Shown: positions 1-9,519, numbered from the stretch's first letter. The stretch: DNA of 64,000 bases from Sphingopyxis terrae subsp. terrae NBRC 15098 (GCF_001610975.1 NZ_CP013342.1:868001-932000), one strand, 5' to 3'. The notes: a model not told the origin generated them from the sequence alone. Numbers and translations: made by a program.

Positions 1-332
1 CTTCCTCGGGGTCGAACCTCGGTCCGGCGAGCAAAGCGCTCGCCGATCGCGTCGCCGCCGACGTCAAGGCCCTCACTGCAACGGCACCGGGCCGCCCTGT
101 CCCGCCCGACCTGGTGACGACCTCCGCCTCGGGGCTGGACCCCCACATCAGCCCCGAGGCGGCTTTTTTCCAGATTGCCCGCGTGGCGAAAGCGCGCGGC
201 ATCGACGACGCCAGCCTCCGAGCACTGGTCGAGGCATCTGTCGAACACCCGTTGGCAGGGATCCTTGGCGACAGGCGCGTCAACGTGCTGATGCTCAATC
301 GGGCACTCGACGCGCGCTTCCCGACGAAATAG
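1..332 (+). CDS. kdpC: Potassium-transporting ATPase subunit C, C-terminal part
   Basis: KdpC is the small single-span subunit that stabilises the KdpFABC high-affinity potassium pump in the inner membrane. The frame is open from base 3, so the 5' end lies outside the window. About 109 residues are visible. They include the KdpC signatures SSGSNLGP near the left edge and [11 protein letters not shown], followed by an alpha-helical region ending in [12 protein letters not shown]. The stop lies 9 bp before kdpE, so the two are probably co-transcribed. The family assignment is secure; only the start is missing. Confidence 0.93.
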   Translation, partial: SSGSNLGPASKALADRVAADVKALTATAPGRPVPPDLVTTSASGLDPHISPEAAFFQIARVAKARGIDDASLRALVEASVEHPLAGILGDRRVNVLMLNRALDARFPTK

Positions 333-341
333 GCTGGCCGG

Positions 342-1034
342 ATGGTGCCACCGGCAAAAATCCTGATCATCGAGGACGATGCCCATATCCGGCGGCTGCT
401 GCAGGCCACGCTGCAGCGCGCCGGTCATCAGGTGATCGAAGCTGACAGCGCCAGGCAGGCGATGGCCCTGTTCGACATCGAGCGGCCCGATGTCGTGCTG
501 CTCGATCTCGGCCTGCCCGATCGTGACGGGCTGGAATTGATCGAGCCGCTGCGGCTGCGCTCGAACGCCACGCTGATCGTCGTATCGGCGCGCGAAAACA
601 GTGTCGAGAAGGTGACGGCGCTGGATCTGGGCGCCGACGACTATGTCACCAAGCCCTTCGATACCGAGGAATTGCTCGCCCGGATCCGCACGGCGCTGCG
701 CCACCAGCGCGCGTTCGCGTCCGGCGAGGAACCCACCGTTGTCGAGGCGGGCGCGCTGCGAATAGACCTTGCGCACCGCCGCGTCTTTCGCGGCGCCGAG
801 GAGGTTCATCTGACCCCGAAGGAATATGGCGTCCTGGCCGAACTTGCGCGCCGTCCCGACCGCGTCCTGAGCCACACCCAATTGCTGACCTCGGTGTGGG
901 GTCCGGCCCAGGCCGATCGCGTGGAATATCTGCGGATCGTCGTCCGCGGACTGCGCCAGAAACTGGAAGAAGATCCGTCGCAACCGAAGCGGATCGTCAA
1001 CGAACTGGCCGTGGGGTACCGGCTGCGGACCTAG
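342..1034 (+). CDS. kdpE: OmpR-family response regulator KdpE
   Basis: This 230-aa regulator controls kdp transcription in response to low potassium or osmotic signals. The N-terminal receiver domain (about residues 5-118) has the acidic pocket IIEDD, the phosphoacceptor Asp in VVLLDLGLPD and the Lys in YVTKPF. The C-terminal winged helix (about 130-228) has the LTPKEYGVL and VLSHTQLL segments typical of OmpR/PhoB proteins. The position 9 bp behind kdpC supports KdpE over other OmpR-type regulators. The sensor kinase kdpD is not between kdpC and kdpE and must lie elsewhere, probably upstream of the window. Confidence 0.9.
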   Translation: MVPPAKILIIEDDAHIRRLLQATLQRAGHQVIEADSARQAMALFDIERPDVVLLDLGLPDRDGLELIEPLRLRSNATLIVVSARENSVEKVTALDLGADDYVTKPFDTEELLARIRTALRHQRAFASGEEPTVVEAGALRIDLAHRRVFRGAEEVHLTPKEYGVLAELARRPDRVLSHTQLLTSVWGPAQADRVEYLRIVVRGLRQKLEEDPSQPKRIVNELAVGYRLRT

Positions 1035-1083
1035 TTTGGCCGATTTCGGACAGTCAGCTTTTGCCCCGGCAAATGCGATGCCG

Positions 1084-2364
1084 TCATGCCGGCCGCCGAG
1101 CATAGTGGCCGAAGGCAGCGATGACGGCATAGCAAGCGGCGGGAAGGAGCAGCGCGAGCCCAAGATGCCCGGTGAGGTCCGCGATTGCACCGGTCGCGAG
1201 CGGGACCACGGCACCTCCAAAGATCGCGATATTGATGATCCCTGACCCGTCGGCAGCGCGGGGACCGAGCTTTTCGGACGCGAGGCTGAAGATCGTCGGG
1301 AACATGATCGCGTTCATCAGGCCTATGGCAAGCAGGCTGTAGCCCGACAGAGCACCGGTCGTGCTGGTGGAGACAAGGATCAGCGCGATCGCGCCGACCG
1401 CGACCCAGGCGAGCAGCTTGCCCGGACTGATGACGCGCATCACTGCCGATCCGATGAAACGCCCAGCCATCGCGCCGCCCCAATAGAGTCCGATGAGCTT
1501 GCCCGCCGCCTGTTCCTGCAGGGCCAGGACGTGCCCCTGCATCAGGTAGCTGACGATCAACGACCCGATCGACACTTCAGCGCCAACATATAGGAAGATG
1601 CAGAGAGCGCCGAAGCCGAAACGCGGACGCCTTAGCAGGTCAAAACCCGCAAACGCGGCACTCGCCTCATGCCGCTCGCCCTTCAGGCGCTTGCGGAACA
1701 TCCACACGGTCGCCGCCACGACCGCAAGCGCGACCGCAATGCCGAGATAGCCATGCACAATCGCGAGGCTTTCGGAAGTGCGATAGGCGTCGAGCTCGGC
1801 GCCCGATAGCTGATCGGCGCTCACTTTTGCCAGACCGCCGAGGATAAGCGTCGACCCTGCGACCGGGAACAGCGTGGTACCCAGCGAGTTGAACGCCTGT
1901 GCGAAGGTCAGGCGGCTGTGCGCTGTCTCAGGCTTACCAAGCAGCGAGATCAGCGGATTGGCAACGACCTGCACGATAACCACCCCGCTCGCGAGGACAA
2001 ATAGCGCAAGCAGGAACAGGCCATAGGTCGCATTCTGCGATGCCGGAATGAACAGGAGACAGCCTACCATCATCGTAAGCAGGCCCGCGACCGCACCGCG
2101 CATATAGCCGATCTTCTTGACAAGCTTCGCCCCCGGTATCCCGATGAGCAAATAGGCGGTGAAGAAGCAGAACTGTACGAGCATTGCCTGCGTGTAGTTG
2201 AGAGTGAATAGCTCCTTCAGCTTCGGAATGATCACGTCGTTCAGAGACGTGATCCCCCCGAAGATGAAGAACAGCCCCATCACGAACAGCCGCAGCTCCG
2301 GTGCGTCGACATAAGCTTCCGTTCCTGCATCCCCGGCGCTGGTCGGGGCGGGCGTATGGGCCAT
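1084..2364 (-). CDS. FucP-type sugar:H+ symporter (FHS family, MFS)
   Basis: This 426-aa inner-membrane protein has about twelve hydrophobic segments. The N-terminal region (FVMGLFFIFGGITSLNDVI, then a KLVKKIGYMRG loop) and the FAQAFNSLGTTLFP segment are characteristic of the fucose/glucose/galactose permease family of the major facilitator superfamily. It is the last gene of the minus-strand maltodextrin operon, 82 bp after the GH97 gene, so it likely imports the glucose released by the upstream glycosidases. The substrate is inferred from context. It converges with kdpE, with only 49 bp between the stops and no clear terminator. Confidence 0.85.
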   Translation of the reverse strand: MAHTPAPTSAGDAGTEAYVDAPELRLFVMGLFFIFGGITSLNDVIIPKLKELFTLNYTQAMLVQFCFFTAYLLIGIPGAKLVKKIGYMRGAVAGLLTMMVGCLLFIPASQNATYGLFLLALFVLASGVVIVQVVANPLISLLGKPETAHSRLTFAQAFNSLGTTLFPVAGSTLILGGLAKVSADQLSGAELDAYRTSESLAIVHGYLGIAVALAVVAATVWMFRKRLKGERHEASAAFAGFDLLRRPRFGFGALCIFLYVGAEVSIGSLIVSYLMQGHVLALQEQAAGKLIGLYWGGAMAGRFIGSAVMRVISPGKLLAWVAVGAIALILVSTSTTGALSGYSLLAIGLMNAIMFPTIFSLASEKLGPRAADGSGIINIAIFGGAVVPLATGAIADLTGHLGLALLLPAACYAVIAAFGHYARRPA

Positions 2365-2446
2365 CCTGCTTCTCCAAAATAGTCCTATCGACGATAGGTG
2401 ATGTCGTTATCGCGATCCGTAGGGTCGGCCATAATCAGGACGCGTA

Positions 2447-4489
2447 TCATTTACCCGCGGCAAGGCGCATGGCGGCGCCGCCGCCGGGCGCGAGCCACAG
2501 GGTATAGCTATCACCCTTTTTCACCTTGATCCTGTCGTATGCGATGCTGTGCCGCGCTTCGGTCAGATAAGTGGCGCCGTCGCCGTCCTTATAAATCGTC
2601 GCGACGTAGGTTCTGCCCGGTTCCAGAAAGTCGAAGCGCAGCGTCAACGTCCGCGCCGTCGCATCGTTGACGCCGCCAACATACCAGTCAGCACTGTTGC
2701 GGTCCTTGCGCGCGAAAATAGCATAATCCCCGACCTCGCCCGCGATCAGGTGGCTTTCCGACCAGTCGGCCGGCACTGTCGAGATGAAATCGAGCTCGCG
2801 CGGAAACTTCTCCAGCGTTTCGGGGAAATCGGCCGCCATCTGGATCGGCGAATAGATGGCGAGATAGAGGCCGAGCTGCTTCGCCAGCGTCGAAGCCAGC
2901 GGCGCATGGTTCGCACCCTCGAGACTGAGGACCCCTGGCGTGAAGTCCATCGGCCCCGACAGCATCCGCGTATAGACGAGCGTCGGTTCGTGATCGGGGC
3001 CGTTTGCGAAGGCGCCCCAGGCATTATATTCCATGCCCCGGGCGCCTTCGCGTGCGACCCAGTTGGGATAGGTGCGGCGAAGACCGGTGTCCTTCACCGG
3101 CTCGTGCGGATCGACCGCCACATGATATTTGGCGGCGGTCTGGACGACCTTCAGATGATGCTGCACTTGGCGCTGGCCGTCGTGCCACTCCATCGCAACG
3201 CTGTCGGCGGTGTCGCCCGGCGCGATGATGCCGCCCGCGTCGGCGACATAGCCGGTCTTGACCGTCCCGACGCCGAGCCGGCCGTACAGCTTCATCGCAT
3301 CGTCGAGCTGCGCCTCGTAAACCTTGATATTCCCGCCGGTTTCATGGTGTCCGATCAGCTGGACATGCTTAGCGCGGGCATAGTCGGTAACCGCCTTCAG
3401 GTCGAAATCGGGAGTCGCCTCGGTAAAGCTGAACTCGTCGCCGTGGCCGAACCAGTTGCCGTTCCAGCCCTTGTTCCAGCCCTCGACCAGCACGCCGCCG
3501 AAGCCGTGCTTGGCTGCGAAATCGATCGTCGCTTTCGTGCGCTCGGTTGTCGCGCCATGCTTCGGCCCCTCGGCCCAGGTCCAATCGCCGCGGATCATGC
3601 CCCACCAGATGCCGACATATTTCATCGGCTTGAACCAGCTGACATCGCCCAGCTTGTTCGGTTCGTTGAGATTGAGCTCGAGGTCGCTTTCGACCAGCCC
3701 CGCCGCGCTGTCCGCAATGCGGATCGTGCGCCATGGCGTCGCGAACGGCAGGTCGCGCACGACGCGCGGCCCCTTCGACGAGGGTGCCAGCGTGGCGCGG
3801 AATTTCTGCCCTTCGGCGCGCTTCAGCCACATCCCCGAATAGTCGACGAGCGCTGCCTCGTGGAACGACAGATGCGTCCCGTCGTCGAGCCGCACGGTCA
3901 TCGGGGTGTGCGCGGTGGCGACGGCATCGACCGGCGTCTTTTGATAGATTTGCTCGTACCGGTTCCACTCGCCGGCGGTGATCCACCACGCCTTGCCCTT
4001 GGGCACCAGGTCGAACTCGGTGATTTCCTCGGCAATCTTCGCGGTCTTGAGCCCCGCCTGCTCGGGGAGCTCGTAGCGAAAGCCGATGCCGTCGTCGAAC
4101 AGGCGGAAGCGGACGTTCATCGCATGGCCGCCCCAGCTTTCGTTCTGGCGCAGGCGAACGAGCAGTTCGTTGTGGTGGTCGCGCACGAAGCGGCGTTCGC
4201 CCCAAGGCTGTTCCCAGCGGCTGTCAGCGCTCGCGCGCTCGATGCCATCGATCGCGAAGCCGCGCTGGAGGCCGATCCCGTCGGTGAGCAGGAAGCCGAG
4301 CTTCGACGGCGCGAACAGCAATTGCCCCTTGCGCGACAGCGACCAGGTCGGCCGCTGATCGTTGTCGGTCGCGACGGTCAGCACCAGGCTACCGTCGGGC
4401 GAGGTTGCGGTGACCGACGCGGGCGCCTCCTGCGCGACGGCGGGTGACGCGGCGAGAAGCGCGAGCGGGGCAAGGCGAAGCATGGACAT
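2447..4489 (-). CDS. Glycoside hydrolase family 97 alpha-glucosidase (SusB-like)
   Basis: This 680-aa secreted or periplasmic enzyme would release glucose from the non-reducing ends of alpha-glucans. It has a signal peptide (MSMLRLAPLALLAASPAVAQ), an N-terminal beta-sandwich, and a barrel with GVLVEGWNKGWNGNW, a HHETGG motif, VKTGYVADAG, HEPVKDTGLRRTYPN and GPMDFTPG. These match GH97, and the HHETGG and YPNWVAREG glutamates match the inverting (SusB) subgroup. The start at 4489 is chosen because its ATG overlaps the stop of the upstream GH13 gene in a TGATG arrangement and begins exactly at the signal peptide; an in-frame start 33 bp further upstream would add a non-signal leader. Confidence 0.9.
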   Translation of the reverse strand: MSMLRLAPLALLAASPAVAQEAPASVTATSPDGSLVLTVATDNDQRPTWSLSRKGQLLFAPSKLGFLLTDGIGLQRGFAIDGIERASADSRWEQPWGERRFVRDHHNELLVRLRQNESWGGHAMNVRFRLFDDGIGFRYELPEQAGLKTAKIAEEITEFDLVPKGKAWWITAGEWNRYEQIYQKTPVDAVATAHTPMTVRLDDGTHLSFHEAALVDYSGMWLKRAEGQKFRATLAPSSKGPRVVRDLPFATPWRTIRIADSAAGLVESDLELNLNEPNKLGDVSWFKPMKYVGIWWGMIRGDWTWAEGPKHGATTERTKATIDFAAKHGFGGVLVEGWNKGWNGNWFGHGDEFSFTEATPDFDLKAVTDYARAKHVQLIGHHETGGNIKVYEAQLDDAMKLYGRLGVGTVKTGYVADAGGIIAPGDTADSVAMEWHDGQRQVQHHLKVVQTAAKYHVAVDPHEPVKDTGLRRTYPNWVAREGARGMEYNAWGAFANGPDHEPTLVYTRMLSGPMDFTPGVLSLEGANHAPLASTLAKQLGLYLAIYSPIQMAADFPETLEKFPRELDFISTVPADWSESHLIAGEVGDYAIFARKDRNSADWYVGGVNDATARTLTLRFDFLEPGRTYVATIYKDGDGATYLTEARHSIAYDRIKVKKGDSYTLWLAPGGGAAMRLAAGK

Positions 4490-6129
4490 CAATGTTCGAT
4501 CCGGATCCAGAGGGCACCGCAAGGCGGCAAGGTGTCGGCGTCGGCCCCATTGATCGCCACGATCGGCGTTCCGCCGCGATGCTGCGCGGCAATGTCAATG
4601 GACTCCCCGCCGAGGTTGAAGAGGCAGCGGATCGTTTCGCCTCCGGTCACGCGGTCGAAGACCAGCAGGTCGCCTTCGGCCACCCAGCCGCCGTCGCGGC
4701 CGTGACGGAGCGCGGGATGCGCTGCCCGCAGCGCGACGAGCCGCCGCGTCAGGTTGAGCAGCGACGCGGGGTCGCTATCCTGCCGGTCCACCGCGAGGCC
4801 GGCGTGCGCGTCACCCAGCGGCAGCCACGGACTGGCGGACGAAAATCCGGCATGCGCCGCATCCCCCGCCCACGGCAACGGCGTCCGCGCGCCGTCGCGC
4901 GACAGGGTCAGCGGCCAGTTCTTCAGCGCTTCGGGATCCTTGACCATCTCGAACGGGATATCGACCTGATCGAGCCCCAGTTCCTCGCCATTATAGATGA
5001 TGATGTTGCCGCGCAGCGCACACAGCAGCGCCATCTTCATGCGCGAATAGGCGGCGGCATCGACGCCGGCGGGCGTCCAGCGCGACACCGCGCGCGGCGC
5101 GTCGTGGTTTTCAAAGGCCCAGCTCGGCCAGCCGATACCCGGCGCGTCGGGCCATTGCTCGGCAGCTTCGCGAACGAGCTTCGGCGTCAGCCGGTCGGCG
5201 TAGAGGAAGTCGAAACCATAGGCGCTGTTCAGGCGCCGGTCGCCCGCGGTGAACAGCTTCATCTCGCGCACCGCATCGTCGCCGCCAACCTCGGCGACGG
5301 TGAAGCTGCCGCCATATTCGTCGGTCAGCGCGCGAATGCGTTCGAGGAACAGCGGGATGTCGGGATGCGACTGGTTGTAGATTTTCAGCTGAAAATCGAA
5401 CGGCCGGGTGCGGACCTTGTTCGACGGCGGCGCCGGCGGATTGTCGCGCAATTCGGGATCGTGCATCGCAAAATTGATCGCGTCGATGCGGAACCCGTTG
5501 ACGCCGCGGTCGAGCCAGAAGCGGACCACGTTCAGCAACGCATCCTGCACCGCGCGGTTGTGGACGTTGAGCTGCGGCTGGGTCCCCAGGAAATTGTGCA
5601 TATAATATTGGCCGCGCCGCGCGTCCCACGTCCATGCCGGACCGCCGAACACCGACTGCCAATTAGTCGGCGGCGAGCCGTCGGGCTTCGCATCGGCCCA
5701 GACATACCAGTCGGCCATCGCATTATCCCTGCTCGCGCGGCTGGTCGCGAACCAGTCGTGCCGATCCGACGTGTGTGCAAAGACAAGGTCGGTCGTCACC
5801 TTCAGACCCAGCGCGTGCGCGCGCGCGACGAGCGCGTCGAAATCGTCGAGCGTCCCGAAGATCGGATCGACGCCGTAATAATCGGCAATGTCGTATCCGA
5901 AATCGTCCATTGGCGAGGGATAGAAGGGCGACAGCCAGATTGCATCGACACCCAGCGAGGCAACATAATCGAGCCGCGCGGTGATGCCGGCCAGATCGCC
6001 GATCCCGTCGCCGTTTGAATCGGCAAAGCTGCGCGGATAAATCTGGTAGATCGCCGCGCCCTTCCACCACGGCAGGTCGGCGTCGGCGACGGCGTGCGGT
6101 TGTTTGGCAAGGCTATGGTTCGTCGTCAC
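4489..6129 (-). CDS. GH13 alpha-glucosidase
   Basis: This 546-aa member of the alpha-amylase superfamily probably hydrolyses maltose and short maltodextrins. The start is WWKGAAIYQIYPRSFADS, typical of alpha-glucosidase and oligo-1,6-glucosidase. Catalytic regions are visible: DLVFAHTSD (region I), GFRIDAINF with the nucleophile Asp (II), FTVAEVGG with the acid/base Glu (III) and FENHDAPR (IV). No signal peptide is evident, so it is probably cytoplasmic. It lies 15 bp downstream of the GH13 amylase and overlaps the GH97 gene, which shows operon structure. Maltose specificity is inferred from context. Confidence 0.9.
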   Translation of the reverse strand: MTTNHSLAKQPHAVADADLPWWKGAAIYQIYPRSFADSNGDGIGDLAGITARLDYVASLGVDAIWLSPFYPSPMDDFGYDIADYYGVDPIFGTLDDFDALVARAHALGLKVTTDLVFAHTSDRHDWFATSRASRDNAMADWYVWADAKPDGSPPTNWQSVFGGPAWTWDARRGQYYMHNFLGTQPQLNVHNRAVQDALLNVVRFWLDRGVNGFRIDAINFAMHDPELRDNPPAPPSNKVRTRPFDFQLKIYNQSHPDIPLFLERIRALTDEYGGSFTVAEVGGDDAVREMKLFTAGDRRLNSAYGFDFLYADRLTPKLVREAAEQWPDAPGIGWPSWAFENHDAPRAVSRWTPAGVDAAAYSRMKMALLCALRGNIIIYNGEELGLDQVDIPFEMVKDPEALKNWPLTLSRDGARTPLPWAGDAAHAGFSSASPWLPLGDAHAGLAVDRQDSDPASLLNLTRRLVALRAAHPALRHGRDGGWVAEGDLLVFDRVTGGETIRCLFNLGGESIDIAAQHRGGTPIVAINGADADTLPPCGALWIRIEH

Positions 6130-6144
6130 GCGTCGTTTTTCCGC

Positions 6145-7953
6145 TTATTCGTTGGCCTGGCATATGGCGGTGCCGAAGGCGGGGAGAGTGAGGGACAGGC
6201 TGCCCGGTGCGGCGGCGTGCGCCGGGCAGTCGCCAAGGAGCGACGTAAAGGCCGCGCTTTTCATGTCGATGGCAATATTGGCCGAGACGGGCGTTGCAGA
6301 CGTATTGAACGCCAGTAGCACTTCGCGGCCGGAGTCGGGATCGAACCGCGAGACCGCGAGCAAGCCCGGCTTTTCCGAAATGGCGCGCAGCTTCGTCGTC
6401 CCGTGCAGCAGCGCGGGCGTCTTGCGGCGGATAGCCGAAAGCGCCGCGATCTCGCGGTAGAGCGGATGCGCCGGGTCGAAATTGGCCGACGCCGTGGTCG
6501 CATCGGTGCCGATCAGATCGTTGTCGTTATAGACGTCGACCGTCGAGGCGAACATGTCCTCGCGCGCGAGCTGGTCGCCCCCGTCGGACACGAAGCCCTG
6601 CTCGTCGCCAAAATAGATCGTCGGGACACCGCGCAGCGTCAGCAGCATGGCATGGCCCAGCATCACGCGCTTCAGCAGGTCGTCGGCGCTCGCACCGGGG
6701 TTTGCCTGCTTCACGAACATCGCGAAGCGGCCCATGTCGTGGTTGCCGAGGAAGGTCGGGAGTTGCAGCGCCGCGGCCGGCCCGCCCTTGTACAGCACAT
6801 CGCCATCGAACAGCCGTTCGAACACGGCGGTTCCGGTTGTTCCGCCGACCGCATCGATCACCGCGCGCGCAAAGCTGAAGTCGAGCACCGCTGGCAATCC
6901 GGCGACGCGCGTGTGGCGCGCCAGCGATCCGGGGTCGACCGCGTCGTTATAGACTTCCCCGAAGATGTGGAAATTCGGAATCCCCCGCGCTTTCGCCCGC
7001 GCCAGCATCGCGGGCACGAAGGCCTGCCAGAATTCGGGGTTCACATGCTTCGCGGTGTCGATGCGGAATCCGTCGATCCCGAACGCGTCGATCCAGCGGC
7101 CATAGATGTCGATGAAGCCCTGCACGACCTTCGGATCCTCGGTCGCGAGATCGTCTAGCCCTGCAAAATCGCCATAGAGCGCAGACTCGCCAACCCAGTC
7201 GCTGTTGCCGCGATTATGATAATAGATCGGGTCGTTCAGCCACGCCGGCACCTTGGCCTTTTCCTCGCCCTGCGGCACGACGGGCGTATAGGCGAACGAT
7301 GGATCGGTCAGCTTTGCCCAGTTTTCGGGCGAGCGATCACCGTCGCCGACGAAACCCCGATTGATCGCCGCGCCGCCGGCACCGCCGCGCCGTGAAAAGG
7401 GATAATCGGCAAGGCTGCGATAGCGATACCCCGTCCCGTCGCCTTCGGTGTAGCGAATGACGTCGGCGGTGTGGTTGGTGATGATGTCCATATAGACCTT
7501 CATCCCGCGCGCGTGCGCCGCGTCGACGAAGGCCCGGAATTCGTCATTGGTCCCGAAGTGCGGATCGACGCGCGTGAAATCGGTCACCCAATAGCCGTGA
7601 TAACCAGCGCTTTCGTCGCCCTTGGGTCCCTGCACCGGCTTGTTCTTGAAGATGGGGGCGAACCAGATCGCGGTCGCGCCCATCCCCTGGATATAGTCGA
7701 GCCGCTTCGTCAGCCCGGCAAGATCGCCACCGTGATAGAAGCCCTTGGCCGACGGATCGTAACCGGTTGCGAGCCGGTCGCCCGTCAGTCCGCCGCGATC
7801 GTTGCGCGGGTCGCCATTCTCGAACCGGTCGGGCAGGACGAAATAGATCACTTCTTCGGTCGCGGGACGCGCGCGGACGTCGGCGAGGCCGGCCTGCGCC
7901 AGCACCGGAAGCGGCGCCAACATCAGCGCAAGCGCGGCGAGCCCGCGGATCAC
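6145..7953 (-). CDS. Secreted GH13 alpha-amylase or cyclomaltodextrinase-like enzyme
   Basis: This 602-aa GH13 enzyme has a cleavable signal peptide (MIRGLAALALMLAPLPVLAQ), so it acts in the periplasm or at the surface. IYFVLPDRFENGDP and FYHGGDLAGLTKRLDYI are typical of extracellular amylases and maltogenic enzymes. MDIITNHTADV, FRIDTAKHV (nucleophile), FGEVYND (acid/base) and FLGNHDMGRF give the four conserved regions. The start overlaps the halogenase stop by 4 bp (ATGA), which suggests translational coupling. It would shorten dextrins before uptake or in the periplasm. Whether it prefers linear or cyclic dextrins cannot be read from the sequence. Confidence 0.88.
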   Translation of the reverse strand: MIRGLAALALMLAPLPVLAQAGLADVRARPATEEVIYFVLPDRFENGDPRNDRGGLTGDRLATGYDPSAKGFYHGGDLAGLTKRLDYIQGMGATAIWFAPIFKNKPVQGPKGDESAGYHGYWVTDFTRVDPHFGTNDEFRAFVDAAHARGMKVYMDIITNHTADVIRYTEGDGTGYRYRSLADYPFSRRGGAGGAAINRGFVGDGDRSPENWAKLTDPSFAYTPVVPQGEEKAKVPAWLNDPIYYHNRGNSDWVGESALYGDFAGLDDLATEDPKVVQGFIDIYGRWIDAFGIDGFRIDTAKHVNPEFWQAFVPAMLARAKARGIPNFHIFGEVYNDAVDPGSLARHTRVAGLPAVLDFSFARAVIDAVGGTTGTAVFERLFDGDVLYKGGPAAALQLPTFLGNHDMGRFAMFVKQANPGASADDLLKRVMLGHAMLLTLRGVPTIYFGDEQGFVSDGGDQLAREDMFASTVDVYNDNDLIGTDATTASANFDPAHPLYREIAALSAIRRKTPALLHGTTKLRAISEKPGLLAVSRFDPDSGREVLLAFNTSATPVSANIAIDMKSAAFTSLLGDCPAHAAAPGSLSLTLPAFGTAICQANE

Positions 7954-9455
7954 GCCGCCACCGCCGCGCGCGAGGTCGCCGCAAGGAAATCGTCATAGCT
8001 CGCCATTTGCGCGACCTCCGCTTCGACCATCGCCGCGACGCCGGCCATATAGCGCGCGAGGTCGTCGGCGCCGATCCCATCGGCGAGCGGATGCCACGCG
8101 CGCGGCGCAATCCCCTGCCCCACCAGCACTTGCAGCCAGCCCGATTCGGTGAACAGCTCCTCATGCTCGCGGAAGATGAGCCCCTGCGCGCGGAACAGCT
8201 CGATCTTCGCCGCGAGCGTGTCGGGAACCGGCATCTCTGCCCGGTCGCGCCAATAGGCCGTGTCGCGGCGTTCGGTCGCCTTGAAATGCAGGATGATGAA
8301 GTCGCGGATACGCTCCCACTCGAAGTCGCTCTGCCGGTTGAACTCGGCGGCGACGGCGGGGTCGGCAGCGCCCGATGGCAACATCTTGAGCAGCCGCGAT
8401 ATGCCGGCCTGCACCAGATGGATGCTCGTCGATTCGAGCGGCTCCATGAAGCCGCTGGCCAGGCCAAGCGCGACGACATTGCGGTTCCACATCCGGCGCC
8501 GCTTGCCGCTGACGAAGCGCAGCCGGTTCGGTTCCGCCTGCGCGGGTCCGTCGAGATTGGCAAGCAGGGTCGCGACGGCCTCGTCGTCCGTTACATGGTC
8601 CGAAGAATAGACATAACCATTGCCGATCCGGTGCTGCAGCGGGATACGCCACTGCCAACCCGCGTCGCGCGTCGTCGCGCCGGTCCACGGCAGCTGCGGC
8701 GTGGCGCCGTGCGCGCACGGCACCGCCACCGCGCGATTGTTGAGAAGCCAGTGCGACCAGTCCTCATATCCGGTTTCGAGCGCGTCCTCGATCAGCAAGC
8801 CCCGGAAACCCGAACAGTCGATGAAGAAATCGCCCTCGACAGACCGCCCGTCATCGCACGCGACGCCGGTGACATCGCCGGTCTCGCCATTCAGACGGAC
8901 ATCGACAACTTTCCCCTCGATCCGCTCGACACCGCTCACTTCAGCGCGGCGGCGCAGAAAGGCAGCGTAGAGCGCGGCGTCGAAATGGAATGCATAGGGC
9001 ATCTCGAGCAGATGCGGCGATGTGCGCGGCGCGCCGCGCTGCATTCGCCGCGCGTACGCGGCCCGCTCGTTGAGAGAATAATGGTCGAGCGTTTCGGCCA
9101 CCCCGGCCGCCCGCGCGCGCAACCAATAGTGATGGAACTCAAGCAGGCCGAGCCCGCGCCCGACCGCGCCGAAGGCGTGCATGTAGCGATGACCGGGCCG
9201 CGTCCAGCCGTTGAATTCGATGCCGAGCTTGATCGTGCCCTGCGTCGCGGCAAGAAACTCATCCTCGTCGATGCCGAGTGCGTCGTTGAACAGACGGATC
9301 TGCGGGATCGTCGCCTCGCCGACGCCGACGGCGCCGATCGCGTCCGATTCGACGAGCGACACCGACCAGCCCGCCGGCAAAAAGCGGCGCAAGCAGGCGG
9401 CCGCCATCCAGCCTGCCGTGCCTCCGCCGATGATAACTAGCCGCATGGGGGACAT
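7950..9455 (-). CDS. Tryptophan-halogenase-family flavoprotein
   Basis: This 501-aa protein belongs to the flavin-dependent tryptophan halogenase family. The FAD-binding GGGTAGWMAA lies at the N-terminus. GTIKLGIEF supplies the conserved Lys, WQWRIPL is the WxWxIP motif, and FMEPLESTSIHLV carries the catalytic Glu of known halogenases. The start at 9455 follows a CAGAGG ribosome site; an in-frame ATG 30 bp upstream lacks one. It lies between a TonB receptor and an amylase, an arrangement seen in other TonB-receptor loci of sphingomonads and Caulobacter relatives where the substrate is unknown. True halogenation of tryptophan is unlikely from this context. Confidence 0.85.
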   Translation of the reverse strand: MSPMRLVIIGGGTAGWMAAACLRRFLPAGWSVSLVESDAIGAVGVGEATIPQIRLFNDALGIDEDEFLAATQGTIKLGIEFNGWTRPGHRYMHAFGAVGRGLGLLEFHHYWLRARAAGVAETLDHYSLNERAAYARRMQRGAPRTSPHLLEMPYAFHFDAALYAAFLRRRAEVSGVERIEGKVVDVRLNGETGDVTGVACDDGRSVEGDFFIDCSGFRGLLIEDALETGYEDWSHWLLNNRAVAVPCAHGATPQLPWTGATTRDAGWQWRIPLQHRIGNGYVYSSDHVTDDEAVATLLANLDGPAQAEPNRLRFVSGKRRRMWNRNVVALGLASGFMEPLESTSIHLVQAGISRLLKMLPSGAADPAVAAEFNRQSDFEWERIRDFIILHFKATERRDTAYWRDRAEMPVPDTLAAKIELFRAQGLIFREHEELFTESGWLQVLVGQGIAPRAWHPLADGIGADDLARYMAGVAAMVEAEVAQMASYDDFLAATSRAAVAA

Positions 9456-9489
9456 AAGATCAGCCTCTGCCCTGTAGCGCAACAAGAGG

Positions 9490-9519
9490 ACGGGGGCGGC
9501 GCGACCCGGCCGCCCCCGT
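9490..9519 (-). terminator. Intercistronic GC-rich hairpin after the TonB receptor gene
   Basis: Perfect 10-bp arms, ACGGGGGCGG and CCGCCCCCGT, enclose a 10-nt loop 11 bp after the receptor stop and 35 bp before the halogenase start. There is no T-run. It may be an attenuating or mRNA-stabilising hairpin that keeps receptor transcript above the enzyme genes. Confidence 0.5.

Noticed and set aside
2549-4447. A 632-codon open frame on the plus strand opposite the GH97 gene
   Set aside because: It is an effect of GC-rich codon use in the true minus-strand gene. No domain or ribosome site is present.
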